Source: Lipingzhangella_A rawalii
GTDB lineage: Bacteria; Actinomycetota; Actinomycetes; Streptosporangiales; Streptosporangiaceae
NCBI RefSeq assembly: GCF_031628175.1
Contig: NZ_JAVLVT010000001.1
Location: forward strand, 496,001 to 560,000
Length of the DNA stretch: 64,000 nucleotides
Direction: 5' to 3'
Below the pieces are notes generated by a model. That model was given only the letters and a program-made list of their open reading frames with translations, was not told where the DNA came from and did no database searches. Each line of letters starts with the position of its first letter. The stretch's first letter is position 1. Both the position numbers and the translations under genes were made by a program. Positions 43,244 to 51,394 of this stretch are shown here, one piece after another.

Positions 43244-44193
43244 CCCAACCGAACCACCACCGCCGACTGCGACGCCTCACCGCGCAGCTCGTAGCCCGCA
43301 CCCCCACCGGCCACATCGCCCTACACCCGGACCCGGATCAGCCACGCCTACCCGGGGCAAGTGTCCCGTTCGGTGCAGATCCCGCTGATGTAGCCCGGAC
43401 GAGCCTCGAAGTGAGCATTGATACCCCGCTGCACCCCCTCGCGGTGCACAGCGAATTCACCACCCTCGACGTGCCCGACTCCGACGGTGACGGACACGAC
43501 GGCTGTGGCCGACCCCTACAGTTGCACATTGACCGTCTTGTGTACACGTGTTCACTTCCATCGTTCCCCACCGCTCACATCCACTGGTGGCGCCCGAACG
43601 GATCCGAGTCCCCGATTACCGAGCACGGCGCGGATCCGCCACCCCACAAACTGCTGACCGAGAGGGACAGCCACGACTGTGCCCAGCTGCGGCGTCTGTC
43701 CTGTCCGCCACCCCACAAACTGCTGACCGAGAGGGACAGCCACGACTGTGCCCAGCTGCGGCGTCTGTCCTGCTATGGCCTGGCCATCGATCCGGCCGGA
43801 CGCGTGCTCCTCACCCGGATCTCGCCCGGATACCCCGGCGCGGGGTACTGGCACCTGCCCGGTGGTGGGGTCGAGCACGGCGAAACGGTGTCCCAGGCAC
43901 TGACCCGCGAACTCCGCGAGGAAACCGGACAGCAGGGCCACATCGGCCCGCTCCTGGCGATCCATCCATACCGCATGCGCGGGTCCCGACTCATGAGCCC
44001 AGGAGCCGACATCGCGGCTGTGTGGATCTTCCAGCGGGTACACATCCCTGATCCTTGTGCCCCACACGTCAGGGAACACACCGGTTCCACCTGTGCCGCT
44101 GCCTGGTTCACCACCGACCACCTGGCCACACTGCCGCTGTCCCCCACCGCCCGGCACGGACTAAGCTTGCTCGACCCACACCCCAACCACTAG
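43240..44193 (+). CDS. double-Nudix protein (degenerate plus intact domain) with tandem internal duplication
   Basis: 317 residues. The ATG overlaps the vWA stop. The first 125 residues have Nudix-like strands (LTAQLVARTPTGHIALHPDPD, LPGASVPFGADPADVARTSL) but the catalytic box is lost. Residues about 133-178 are two copies of the same 23 residues in tandem, each beginning PPPHKLLTER. The second Nudix domain is intact: LPGGGVEHGETVSQALTREL followed by REETG. It would hydrolyse a nucleotide-linked substrate. An enzyme of this kind in a MoxR operon is unusual. The duplication is treated as a separate entry. Confidence 0.82.
   Translation: MTQPNHHRRLRRLTAQLVARTPTGHIALHPDPDQPRLPGASVPFGADPADVARTSLEVSIDTPLHPLAVHSEFTTLDVPDSDGDGHDGCGRPLQLHIDRLVYTCSLPSFPTAHIHWWRPNGSESPITEHGADPPPHKLLTERDSHDCAQLRRLSCPPPHKLLTERDSHDCAQLRRLSCYGLAIDPAGRVLLTRISPGYPGAGYWHLPGGGVEHGETVSQALTRELREETGQQGHIGPLLAIHPYRMRGSRLMSPGADIAAVWIFQRVHIPDPCAPHVREHTGSTCAAAWFTTDHLATLPLSPTARHGLSLLDPHPNH
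43636..43773 (+). repeat. tandem 69-bp direct duplication within the double-Nudix gene
   Basis: Positions 43636-43704 and 43705-43773 are identical apart from the final base (T versus C). The unit length is a multiple of three, so the frame is kept and 23 residues are duplicated. Near-identity at every synonymous site means the event is recent. It lies in the linker between the two Nudix domains. Confidence 0.95.
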
Positions 44194-44304
44194 CCACCAC
44201 GCGGACCAAACGCCCCGGAAGACCGTGGGCCGCGAGGACGAGCCAGGCCGACCTCACCGACACCGACGGCCCACTCCCCGGATCGGTCCGGATCGCACAT
44301 CGGC

Positions 44305-45345
44305 CTAACAACTCCGGCTCGTCAGGGCCACCGCCAAGGCCCGCAGATCCCGAGCCGCCGCATGCACAGGAACCACATCCTCAACCAAGCCCACAGCCCG
44401 CTCTCGTAACAGTCGCGCCTGCTCCTGCGACCACTGCCGACCCCCCGCCTCCTCCACTAACCAGGCGGCCCGCGGCAGCTGCCCGTCTCGTAGCGGCTCC
44501 GGCTGCGAATACATCCGCGCAAGCTCGTCGCCGGGAGTCGTCCCCGACGTAAGCGCCGCCACCACGGGAAGACTCTTCTTCCGACGCCGTAGATCCGCAT
44601 AGATCGGCTTTCCCGTAACCTGAGGGTCTCCCCAGATCCCCAACAGGTCGTCCACATGCTGGAATGCCATCCCGACACACACGCCGAAACTGCGTAGCGC
44701 GGCTACCCGTTCCCCCGAAGCCCCCGCCGCCAGTGCCCCCATGGCCCCGGCACAACCCAACAGTGTCCCGGTCTTCTGCTGGGCCATCTCCTGGCTCTCC
44801 GCCGACTCGACCTGCACCCGGCGCTCCAAGCTGAGGTCGGCCACCTGCCCGGCGATCAGCTCCTGGACCGCAGCACTCAACGTCCGGGCACATGCCGTCG
44901 ATGCCGCCCCGTGTCCCGACATCGCAACATCCAGTGCCAGGCTCAGCAGTGCGTCTCCGGCCAGGATCGCGGCATCCGTGCCGAATACGGTCCAGGCAGT
45001 GGGGCGGTGGCGGCGCGTTTCATCGGCGTCCAGCACGTCGTCGTGCAATAGGGAAAAGTTGTGCACCAGTTCCACTGCGACCGCGGCGGGAACCGCTGAG
45101 CGAACGTCCCCGTGTACCCCCTCGGCCGCCAACATGGTGAGCAGGGGGCGAACCGCCTTTCCCGAGCCTCCTTCCTGCGCGACACCGGCGGCATCCCACC
45201 AACCGAAGTGATACCCGGCAACCCGGCGCACTCCCGACGGTAGGCTCTCCACCGCTGCCCGCAGTTCCGGCTCGACCAGGTCCCGGATGCGGGCACGTTC
45301 GTGGATCTGCGCGATCGCGCTGCGGCTCGAGTGTGTCACTGCCAT
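44305..45345 (-). CDS. polyprenyl (geranyl/farnesyl-type) diphosphate synthase
   Basis: 346 residues, ATG start. Trans-isoprenyl diphosphate synthase joining IPP to allylic diphosphates. Motifs are GGSGKAVRPLLTML, the first Asp-rich motif LLHDDVLDADETRRHRPT, GDALLSLALDVA, QQKTGTL and the second Asp-rich region FQHVDDLLGIWGD with GKPIYADLRRRKKSLPV. Its start overlaps the encapsulin stop, and polyprenyl synthases are known partners or cargo of family 2B encapsulins in actinomycetes. Product chain length is not readable by eye. The N-terminal 30 residues (VTHSSRSAIAQIHERAR) could include a cargo signal. Confidence 0.92.
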   Translation of the reverse strand: MAVTHSSRSAIAQIHERARIRDLVEPELRAAVESLPSGVRRVAGYHFGWWDAAGVAQEGGSGKAVRPLLTMLAAEGVHGDVRSAVPAAVAVELVHNFSLLHDDVLDADETRRHRPTAWTVFGTDAAILAGDALLSLALDVAMSGHGAASTACARTLSAAVQELIAGQVADLSLERRVQVESAESQEMAQQKTGTLLGCAGAMGALAAGASGERVAALRSFGVCVGMAFQHVDDLLGIWGDPQVTGKPIYADLRRRKKSLPVVAALTSGTTPGDELARMYSQPEPLRDGQLPRAAWLVEEAGGRQWSQEQARLLRERAVGLVEDVVPVHAAARDLRALAVALTSRSC

Positions 45346-46747
45346 CGCTCGTCCTCTCGGCCGATTTCTACGTGTTCGAGGAGGCCGAGCGCGTCGGGGA
45401 CGAGGACGGCCGCTGAGTAGTAGGCGCTGACGAGGTAGGAGATCAGGGCCTGTTCGTCGATGCCCATGAAACGCACGGACAGGCTGGGGGCGTACTCGTC
45501 GGGAATTCCGGTCTGGTGCAGGCCGATGACGCCCTGGCGATCCTCGCCGGTGCGCATTGCCAGGATCGTGGAGGTTCGGGTCGAGGACACCGGAATCTTG
45601 TCACACGGCAGCAGCCGCACTCCCCGCCACGCCGGAACCGACTGACCGGCCATATCCACATTCGCCGGATACACCCCCCGCCGGCTGCACTCCCGCCCAA
45701 ACGCCGCAATCGCCCGCGGATGCGCCAGCAGAACCTTGGTCTTACGGCGACGGGACAGGAGGCGATCCATGTCGTCGGGGGTGGGGGGTCCGGTGCGGGT
45801 GTGGATGCGTTGACTCAGGTCGGCCTGGTGGAGCAGACCGAATTCGGGATTGGTGAGCATCTCCTGCTCCTGCTGCTCACGCAGCGCCTCAATCGTCAAC
45901 CGCAGCTGCTGCTCCACCTGGTCCATCGGATCGTTGAACAAATCCGCAACCCGCGAATGCACCCGAAGCACCGTCTGCGCCACACTCAGCTCATACTCCC
46001 GCGGCCGAACCTCATAATCCACATACGTCCGCGGCAACTCCGCCACCCCCGAATGCCCCGACGCCACCGCAACCAACGCCTCACCCTGGTCGTTGGTCGG
46101 GCGGCGGGTTTGGTCGAGATAGCGGGTTACCTGGTGCTGCAACGAAGAGGACTGCTCCAGGACCGTGGCGAAGTCGGTGCGGGTGAGGGGAGCAGGGTGC
46201 AGTGGGTTTGGGCGGTGGCCGTGAATTCCCATACAGCCTGATCCTCGACCAGGGACTGGTCCCCGAAGTGGTCGCCATCGGCCAGAACGTCGAGCACCAC
46301 CCCATCGTCGTACTCACCACGACCAACCTCAGCCACCTTGCCGTGCACAACCACCACCACCTCCTCGGCAGCGTCTCCTGCCCGCACGATCACATCTCCC
46401 GCGGCACACTCCCGATGGCTGAACCGCTGCGCCAGCTCCCCCAATACCTGCTCGTCAGCAAACCCCCGCAACAACGGCAACTCCGCCAGCTGCTGCGGAA
46501 TCACCCGCGCCACCCCATCCGAAGAATCCACCGCGACCCGACCGTCGCCCACCACATAGCTCAACCGCCGATTCACCCGGTACACCCCACCCGAGGCCTG
46601 CACCCACGGCAGAACACGCAACAACCACCGCGAGGAAATCCCCGCCATCTGCGGCACCGACTTCGTCGTCGTCGCCAACTGACGCGCCGCAGCCGTGCCC
46701 ACACTCACCGAACCCGACCCCGACTCCACAGCACCAAACTCAGACAC
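45336..46747 (-). pseudogene. family 2B encapsulin shell protein, interrupted by a one-base frameshift
   Basis: Two overlapping frames together give a complete protein of about 470 residues. The N-terminal part (46747 down to about 46187, GTG start) holds GTAAARQLATTTKSVPQM, ISSRWLLRVLPWVQASGGVY, and a cyclic-nucleotide-binding-like domain ending VLADGDHFGDQSLVEDQAVW. The C-terminal part holds the capsid fold: RTYVDYEVRPREYELSVAQT, TRTGPPTPDDMDRLLSRRRK, AMRTGEDRQGVIGLHQTGIP, SVRFMGIDEQALISYLVSAY. The switch lies at the four-base G run 46187-46190 (CCCC in the message), where one extra C would restore the frame. Whether it is a true mutation, a sequencing error or a translated slip site cannot be told. 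Shell partner: the adjacent polyprenyl synthase. Confidence 0.9.
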
Positions 46748-47184
46748 CACACACCACCAACCAGAATCTACGATCGATGAACGGATAATCCTGCTACCGA
46801 CTGATCCCGCTTGCATTATTCAGAATGAGACAAACCTCAGGACGCACCGACCACGAGAACTCTCTTGCCAACTAAATGCAATCAGGCGATCACAGCCGAA
46901 ACCATTCGTACCCCTGTGGCCATGGCATATGCAACAGGGATCGAGAAATTTCCACGAAGGAATCAGGTTGCAGATTTCGGCGTTTTCGTCGATTTAACTA
47001 AGGTCGATCGTAGAAATGCCATGGCCAGCACAAACACAGAAAATCTAGAGTTATGGACACCAGGAACCAGGTCCGGCGTGCACGTGGCGCAGCGACCAAC
47101 TAATGAACTAAACAAAATAGGGGTGGCGCGTCCGCTCAGGTCGCCACCCCTGACCGAGGAGATACACCCCCGGTGTCCTGCCGG
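46748..47184. other. low-GC intergenic region, 437 bases
   Basis: Between the encapsulin start and the DUF1876 gene. Bases about 46790-47120 are clearly poorer in GC than anything around them (for example GTTTTCGTCGATTTAACTAA). It must contain the encapsulin promoter. A frame of about 109 codons on the plus strand starts with TTG and a nested ATG at 47021, but I see no ribosome site or family match. The DUF1876 terminator occupies 47119-47151. Confidence 0.55.
47119..47151 (-). terminator. rho-independent terminator of the DUF1876 gene
   Basis: Read on the minus strand, a 10-bp stem AGGGGTGGCG / CGCCACCCCT with a 13-base loop is followed by ATTTTGTTT. It starts 33 bases after the stop of the leftward gene. 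This is the clearest intrinsic terminator in the window. Confidence 0.75.
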
Positions 47185-47469
47185 CTACCGCTGAAGCGGA
47201 ATCCCGGCCATACCCGTACTCTCGCCGATGTCCTGCCAGGCCGCCTGCCGCAACTGCCGTGCGAGATCTGATAGTGCTCGCGACACGGCCAGCTCCTCCC
47301 CGATCTCGGGAACATCCATGTCCTCGGGGTGCTTACGTGCCACCCCATGCCCCCGCAGATTCGGCAGGTCCGGAGACACCAACCCCACCTCAGCCCAGGT
47401 GTAGGCCTGGTTCCCCTCGGCCTCCTCAGACACCAGAATGTCGACGTTCCAACGCTTCGTGGTGTGCAT
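47185..47469 (-). CDS. DUF1876-domain protein
   Basis: 94 residues from the ATG at 47469, preceded by GAGGGTGAG; the longer upstream opening is not used. DUF1876 proteins are small actinobacterial proteins with a dsRBD-like fold. Signature pieces are HTTKRWNVDILVSEE, LRGHGVARKHPEDMDVPEIG and ELAVSRALSDLARQLRQAAW. They are often stress-related; function is unproven. Single-gene unit with its own terminator. Confidence 0.9.
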   Translation of the reverse strand: MHTTKRWNVDILVSEEAEGNQAYTWAEVGLVSPDLPNLRGHGVARKHPEDMDVPEIGEELAVSRALSDLARQLRQAAWQDIGESTGMAGIPLQR

Positions 47470-47585
47470 GACGCTCACCCTCTTGTCCGGTGTGCACCGT
47501 GAACCGGCCCGGATGGCACCCCACGCCGATCCCCCTGCTCTGGGTATGCACACGGGACGCTGCACGCAAACCCGGACAAGAACTC

Positions 47586-48341
47586 CTAACCCAGGCCACC
47601 ACCCAGCGTTACTCCCCCATCCAGGGTGAGCACCTGTCCCGTCATCCATTCCGCATCCGGGGAGGCCAGGAACGCCACCGTCCCCGCGACATCCTCCGGC
47701 GTGCCGAGACGACGCAGTGGATATCCCGCAGCGACCTGATCCTCATTGTCGGTGTAGAGTGCTTCGGCAAACCGTGTCTTGACAACCGCGGGCGCCACCG
47801 CGTTCACCCGGATCCCCGGAGCCAGTTCGAAGGCCAGCTGCTGGGTCAGATTGATCAGTGCAGCCTTGGTCACTCCGTAGGCACTGATCCCCGGGGACGG
47901 GAACTGGCCCGCGATCGAGGCGATATTGACGACCACTCCCCCGTGCTCGGCCATCCACGCCTGATGCACAGTTCGCACCCACTGGTGTGCGGCGATCACA
48001 TTGACCTCGTAGACCTTCGCCATGGCGGCTGGTTCCACATCGAGCACCGGTGCCAGCACGGGGTTGATTCCCGTGTTGTTGACCAGGATGTCCACGCGTC
48101 CGAACGCGTCGATCGCACGGTGCACCGCATCCTGTTGGTGATCGGAGTCGTGCGCCTTTCCCGGAACAGCCAGCACCCGATCCTCGCCACCCAGCTCCGC
48201 CGCGGTCTGGTACAGCGGCTCCTCCGACCGGGCCGTGATGGTTACCGATCCTCCCTCCTCCAGAATCCGCTGTGCGATTGCCCGTCCAATGCCACGGCTC
48301 GCACCCGTGACGATCGCAACCCTGCCACCGAATCGATTCAC
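47586..48341 (-). CDS. short-chain dehydrogenase/reductase (FabG-like)
   Basis: 251 residues, GTG start. NAD(P)-dependent oxidoreductase with all classical SDR motifs: AIVTGASRGIGRAIAQ, NNTGINP (NNAG variant), NIASIAGQFPSPGISAYGVTK with Ser, Tyr and Lys of the active site, and APAVVKTRF. The C-terminus VLTLDGGVTLGGGLG is typical of the 3-oxoacyl-ACP reductase-like group. Substrate unknown. It is divergent from the methyltransferase at 48.5 kb. Confidence 0.93.
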   Translation of the reverse strand: MNRFGGRVAIVTGASRGIGRAIAQRILEEGGSVTITARSEEPLYQTAAELGGEDRVLAVPGKAHDSDHQQDAVHRAIDAFGRVDILVNNTGINPVLAPVLDVEPAAMAKVYEVNVIAAHQWVRTVHQAWMAEHGGVVVNIASIAGQFPSPGISAYGVTKAALINLTQQLAFELAPGIRVNAVAPAVVKTRFAEALYTDNEDQVAAGYPLRRLGTPEDVAGTVAFLASPDAEWMTGQVLTLDGGVTLGGGLG

Positions 48342-48461
48342 CTGGTGTCTCCCTTCAGCCAGCCATCACCTGTGCACCATTCGCGCCCACGCAACACCGT
48401 AGCCACACCACAAACCGGAAGAGCGTCGGGATCCAGGTACAGGCCCTGGTAGCGTCACGGC

Positions 48462-49106
48462 GTGACGCCGCACTACTTCGACCCGGATCCGCAGACCGGA
48501 AGTGAGCCGCGTACGGTCTCCCTGGTGCTGCCCGATCTGTATCTCCCCTTGCGCACCGACCGCGCAATGTTCTCCGCGGACCACGTCGACCTGGGCACCA
48601 GGATCCTGCTGGAGACGGTTCCTCCCCCACCTCGGCAGGGCACTCTGGTGGACCTAGGATGTGGATACGGGCCAATCGCCCTCACCATGGCCAGCCGGGC
48701 CCCGCAGGCGTCGGTGTTGGGTGTGGATGTGAATGAACGGGCTGTGGAGTTAGCGGGGTATAATGCTCACCAGAACCACCTTTACAACGTAGATTTCAAA
48801 GTGGGTTCAGATCCGATGCTCGTGGACGATCACCTTGATGTCCAGGCAGAACAGGCTCCCGCGCACATCGCGGCCCTGTGGTCCAACCCACCGATCCGGA
48901 TCGGAAAGCCCGCCCTCCACCATCTCCTGACCACGTGGCTGGCCCGCCTCGCCCCCACGGCCAGCGCCCACCTCGTCGTCCAGCGCAATCTCGGCGCGGA
49001 CACCCTCCACCGCTGGTTGGAAACCCAGTCCTACCCCTGTACTCGCATCGCCTCGCGCTCCGGCTACCGAGTACTCCGCGTCGACGCCCCGACCAGCATC
49101 ACCTAA
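48462..49106 (+). CDS. class I SAM-dependent methyltransferase (RsmC-like MTS domain)
   Basis: 214 residues, GTG start. The SAM motif I is VDLGCGYGPIALTMAS and motif IV reads ALWSNPPIRIGKPALHHLL, the NPPxH/K pattern of the RsmC/RlmG-type N2-guanine RNA methyltransferases; only the catalytic half is present. A C-terminal GYRVLRVD also fits this group. Bases about 48740-48830 are AT-richer than the rest of the gene and include CTTTACAACGTAGATTTC, discussed as a finding. It is followed 51 bases later by a TrmH-type methyltransferase, so an RNA-modification pair is likely. Confidence 0.9.
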   Translation: MTPHYFDPDPQTGSEPRTVSLVLPDLYLPLRTDRAMFSADHVDLGTRILLETVPPPPRQGTLVDLGCGYGPIALTMASRAPQASVLGVDVNERAVELAGYNAHQNHLYNVDFKVGSDPMLVDDHLDVQAEQAPAHIAALWSNPPIRIGKPALHHLLTTWLARLAPTASAHLVVQRNLGADTLHRWLETQSYPCTRIASRSGYRVLRVDAPTSIT

Positions 49107-49157
49107 GCTGTAGGATCCCAGTCCCGGCCATCCCTGGAGCACGAGGAACGCCTGGCA

Positions 49158-49730
49158 GTGAGCAAGCAACTGCGCCCCACCGACGTCAAGCGGCTGAACC
49201 GACAGTGGCGCCGGCACACCAACGGCCGTGCGGCCCTGATCGTCGAGTCGGTAACCCAACCCTTCAATCTCGGGTCTATCCTGCGCAGCGCCGCGGCGCT
49301 GGGGGTCACCGAAGTGTGGCTGGCTGGGAACACCGCCGATATCGACCACCCCGGGGTGGGCAAGAGCGCACTCGGCTCGGAACGCAAGCTGACGTGGTAC
49401 CGCTCCCCCACAGCCCCCGATGCTGTGACGGCTGCGCGGTCCGCGGGCTACGGTGTACTCGCTCTGGAGCTCACCGATGATGCGCACCCGCTGCACGAGG
49501 TGCCGCTGGGGCCGGATACCTGTCTGGCCGTGGGGGCCGAGGATCATGGCTGTTCCCCAGGGCTGCTGGCTGCGGTCGATGCCGCCGCCTACATTCCCCA
49601 GCTGGGCCGGGTGGGATCTCTGAACGTGGCTGTGGCGACGGCCATCGCGCTGTCCGAGATTCGGCGGCGGGAGTGGGAACGGCTCGAGGAGCCCACGGTT
49701 AACGGTGCACACGGCCCCGCGGCCGGGTGA
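49158..49730 (+). CDS. TrmH/SpoU-family RNA 2'-O-methyltransferase
   Basis: 190 residues, GTG start. SPOUT-fold (knotted) methyltransferase. Motif 1 reads VTQPFNLGSILRSAAALGV with the catalytic Arg; motif 2 TCLAVGAEDHGCSPGLL; motif 3 AYIPQLGRVGSLNVAVATAI. Together these match the tRNA/rRNA ribose methylases. It lacks an extra N-terminal substrate-binding domain, as in small TrmH or TrmL types. The preceding methyltransferase is in the same direction. Confidence 0.92.
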   Translation: MSKQLRPTDVKRLNRQWRRHTNGRAALIVESVTQPFNLGSILRSAAALGVTEVWLAGNTADIDHPGVGKSALGSERKLTWYRSPTAPDAVTAARSAGYGVLALELTDDAHPLHEVPLGPDTCLAVGAEDHGCSPGLLAAVDAAAYIPQLGRVGSLNVAVATAIALSEIRRREWERLEEPTVNGAHGPAAG

Positions 49731-49987
49731 AGCGGGTCATCCGGAACCGGGGGTTCATCAAGAATTGACCGTAGCCCCATAATGCCTACACCGAAGTTGG
49801 GGAAGCACGTCGGTCCCGGACAGCGTTTCACCCAGTACAGCAGCGACAGCGACCAAGAGAGGACAATGGACCCGTCCCGAAGTAGCGGCAGCCTCCCGAG
49901 TGGAGGCTGTGCGCTCGCCCCCGACCCAGACCCACCCTCACCAGGCAGCGCACGCATCGAGATGAGCGTTTCCGAGGCGGTGCGTGC

Positions 49988-51394
49988 GTGATGGTCGAGA
50001 TCCCGTCGATCCTCGCCAGTCTTGTCCTCGGAATCCTTGTCGTCGTCCTGATCATCGCCGCCAACGGCTACTTCGTGGCCCAGGAGTTCGGCTATATGGC
50101 GGTGGACCGTTCCCGCCTCAAGGCACGGGCCGCCGCGGGGGATGTGAGTTCCAGCCGGGCGTTGCGCGTCACGGCTCGCACCTCGTTCATGCTGTCGGGA
50201 GCACAGCTCGGGATTACCGTGACCGGGCTGCTCGCCGGCTACGTGGCCGAGCCCATGATCGGTTCCGGCATTGCCGATCTGTTGTCCCTGGCCACCGACC
50301 GTGTACCCGCGACGGTTGGTCTGACCCTGGGAACCCTGGTCGCGCTGATTCTGGCGACCGTGCTGCAAATGGTGTTCGGGGAGTTGTTTCCCAAGAACTT
50401 GGCCATTGCCCGGCCAGAGCCGATCGCACGCCGACTGGCCCTGTCCACGGGGATCTATCTGCGGGTGTTCGGTCCGGTGATCTGGCTGTTCGACCAGGCG
50501 GCTATCCTGCTGCTTCGTGCGGTCCGGATCCAGCCGGTCGAGGATGTCCAACACGCGGCGACTCCACGCGATCTGGAACGCATCGTTGCCGAATCTCGTC
50601 AGAGCGGCACGCTGCCCGCAGAACTGTCCACCCTGCTGGACCGCACACTGGAGTTTCACGACCGCACTGCGGCGCACGCCATGATTCCCCGCCCCCAGGT
50701 GGTGACGGTCGAGTCCACCGATGGTGTCTCGCGCGTGGTGGAGCTGATGGCCTCGGGGCACTCCCGGTTCCCGGTGGTGGGAAGCGACGTCGACGACGTT
50801 GTGGGGGTGGTCTGCCTGCGCGATGTGCTGGCGCTGACGTCTGCGGACACGGAAACGACCAGCGTGTCCGAGCTCGTGCGTCCCGCCCTTCGGGTTCCGG
50901 CCTCGCTGCCGCTGCCCGGAGTACTGGTGCAGCTGCGCGCCTCCGGTGAGGAGTTCGCCTGCGTGGTGGACGAGTACGGTGGCCTGGCCGGGGTGATCAC
51001 CACAGAGGATGTCGCCGAGGAACTTGTAGGGGAGATCGCCGACGAGCACGATCCCACCGATGAAGTCACGGCCCGGGCAACCGGTGCGGGGACCTGGCTG
51101 GTTCCCGGCGCCATCCACGTCGACGAGGTTGAACGGTTGATCTCGCAGGATCTGCCGCCCGGCGACTACGAGACCATCGGAGGCTTGGTCATCGCCGAGC
51201 TGCGGCGACTTCCGGAGCCGGGAGACCGGGTCACGGTGGAGCTTCCGGTGGAGGTGCCCAGTGAAGGGGAACCACGTCGGGTGCTCACCCTGACCGTCGG
51301 AGAGATCGACCGGCATGTCCCGGCCACGGTACATCTGCGCCTGGAACAGCAGGATGCGGCACATGCGGGGAGTGAGTCCGGGGGGATGGTCTGA
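49988..51394 (+). CDS. CNNM/CorC (hemolysin C-like) membrane transporter, first of two
   Basis: 468 residues. GTG 49988 or the ATG directly after it may be used. An N-terminal DUF21/CNNM domain with about four helices (LASLVLGILVVVLIIAANGYF, then FVAQEFGYMAVDRSRLKAR, SFMLSGAQLGITVTGLLAGY, ELFPKNLAIARPEPIAR) is followed by a CBS pair (AMIPRPQVVTVESTD; LPLPGVLVQLRASGEEFACV, DEYGGLAGVITTEDVAEELV) and a C-terminal CorC_HlyC domain (LVPGAIHVDEVERLI). Members are linked to magnesium efflux. Stop and next start overlap by one base. Confidence 0.93.
   Translation: MMVEIPSILASLVLGILVVVLIIAANGYFVAQEFGYMAVDRSRLKARAAAGDVSSSRALRVTARTSFMLSGAQLGITVTGLLAGYVAEPMIGSGIADLLSLATDRVPATVGLTLGTLVALILATVLQMVFGELFPKNLAIARPEPIARRLALSTGIYLRVFGPVIWLFDQAAILLLRAVRIQPVEDVQHAATPRDLERIVAESRQSGTLPAELSTLLDRTLEFHDRTAAHAMIPRPQVVTVESTDGVSRVVELMASGHSRFPVVGSDVDDVVGVVCLRDVLALTSADTETTSVSELVRPALRVPASLPLPGVLVQLRASGEEFACVVDEYGGLAGVITTEDVAEELVGEIADEHDPTDEVTARATGAGTWLVPGAIHVDEVERLISQDLPPGDYETIGGLVIAELRRLPEPGDRVTVELPVEVPSEGEPRRVLTLTVGEIDRHVPATVHLRLEQQDAAHAGSESGGMV

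Noticed and set aside
43636..43773. Direct repeats considered as a CRISPR array
   Set aside because: Two adjacent copies with no spacer, inside a coding frame; no cas genes.
46127..46232. Treating the encapsulin as two separate genes
   Set aside because: Both frames align end-to-end to one family and overlap at the frameshift point.
44305..46747. Terpene biosynthetic cluster
   Set aside because: Only a polyprenyl synthase and a shell gene are present; no cyclase or tailoring enzyme.
49765..49783. TTGACC and CATAAT as a promoter before the CNNM pair
   Set aside because: Only seven bases lie between them; about 17 are needed.
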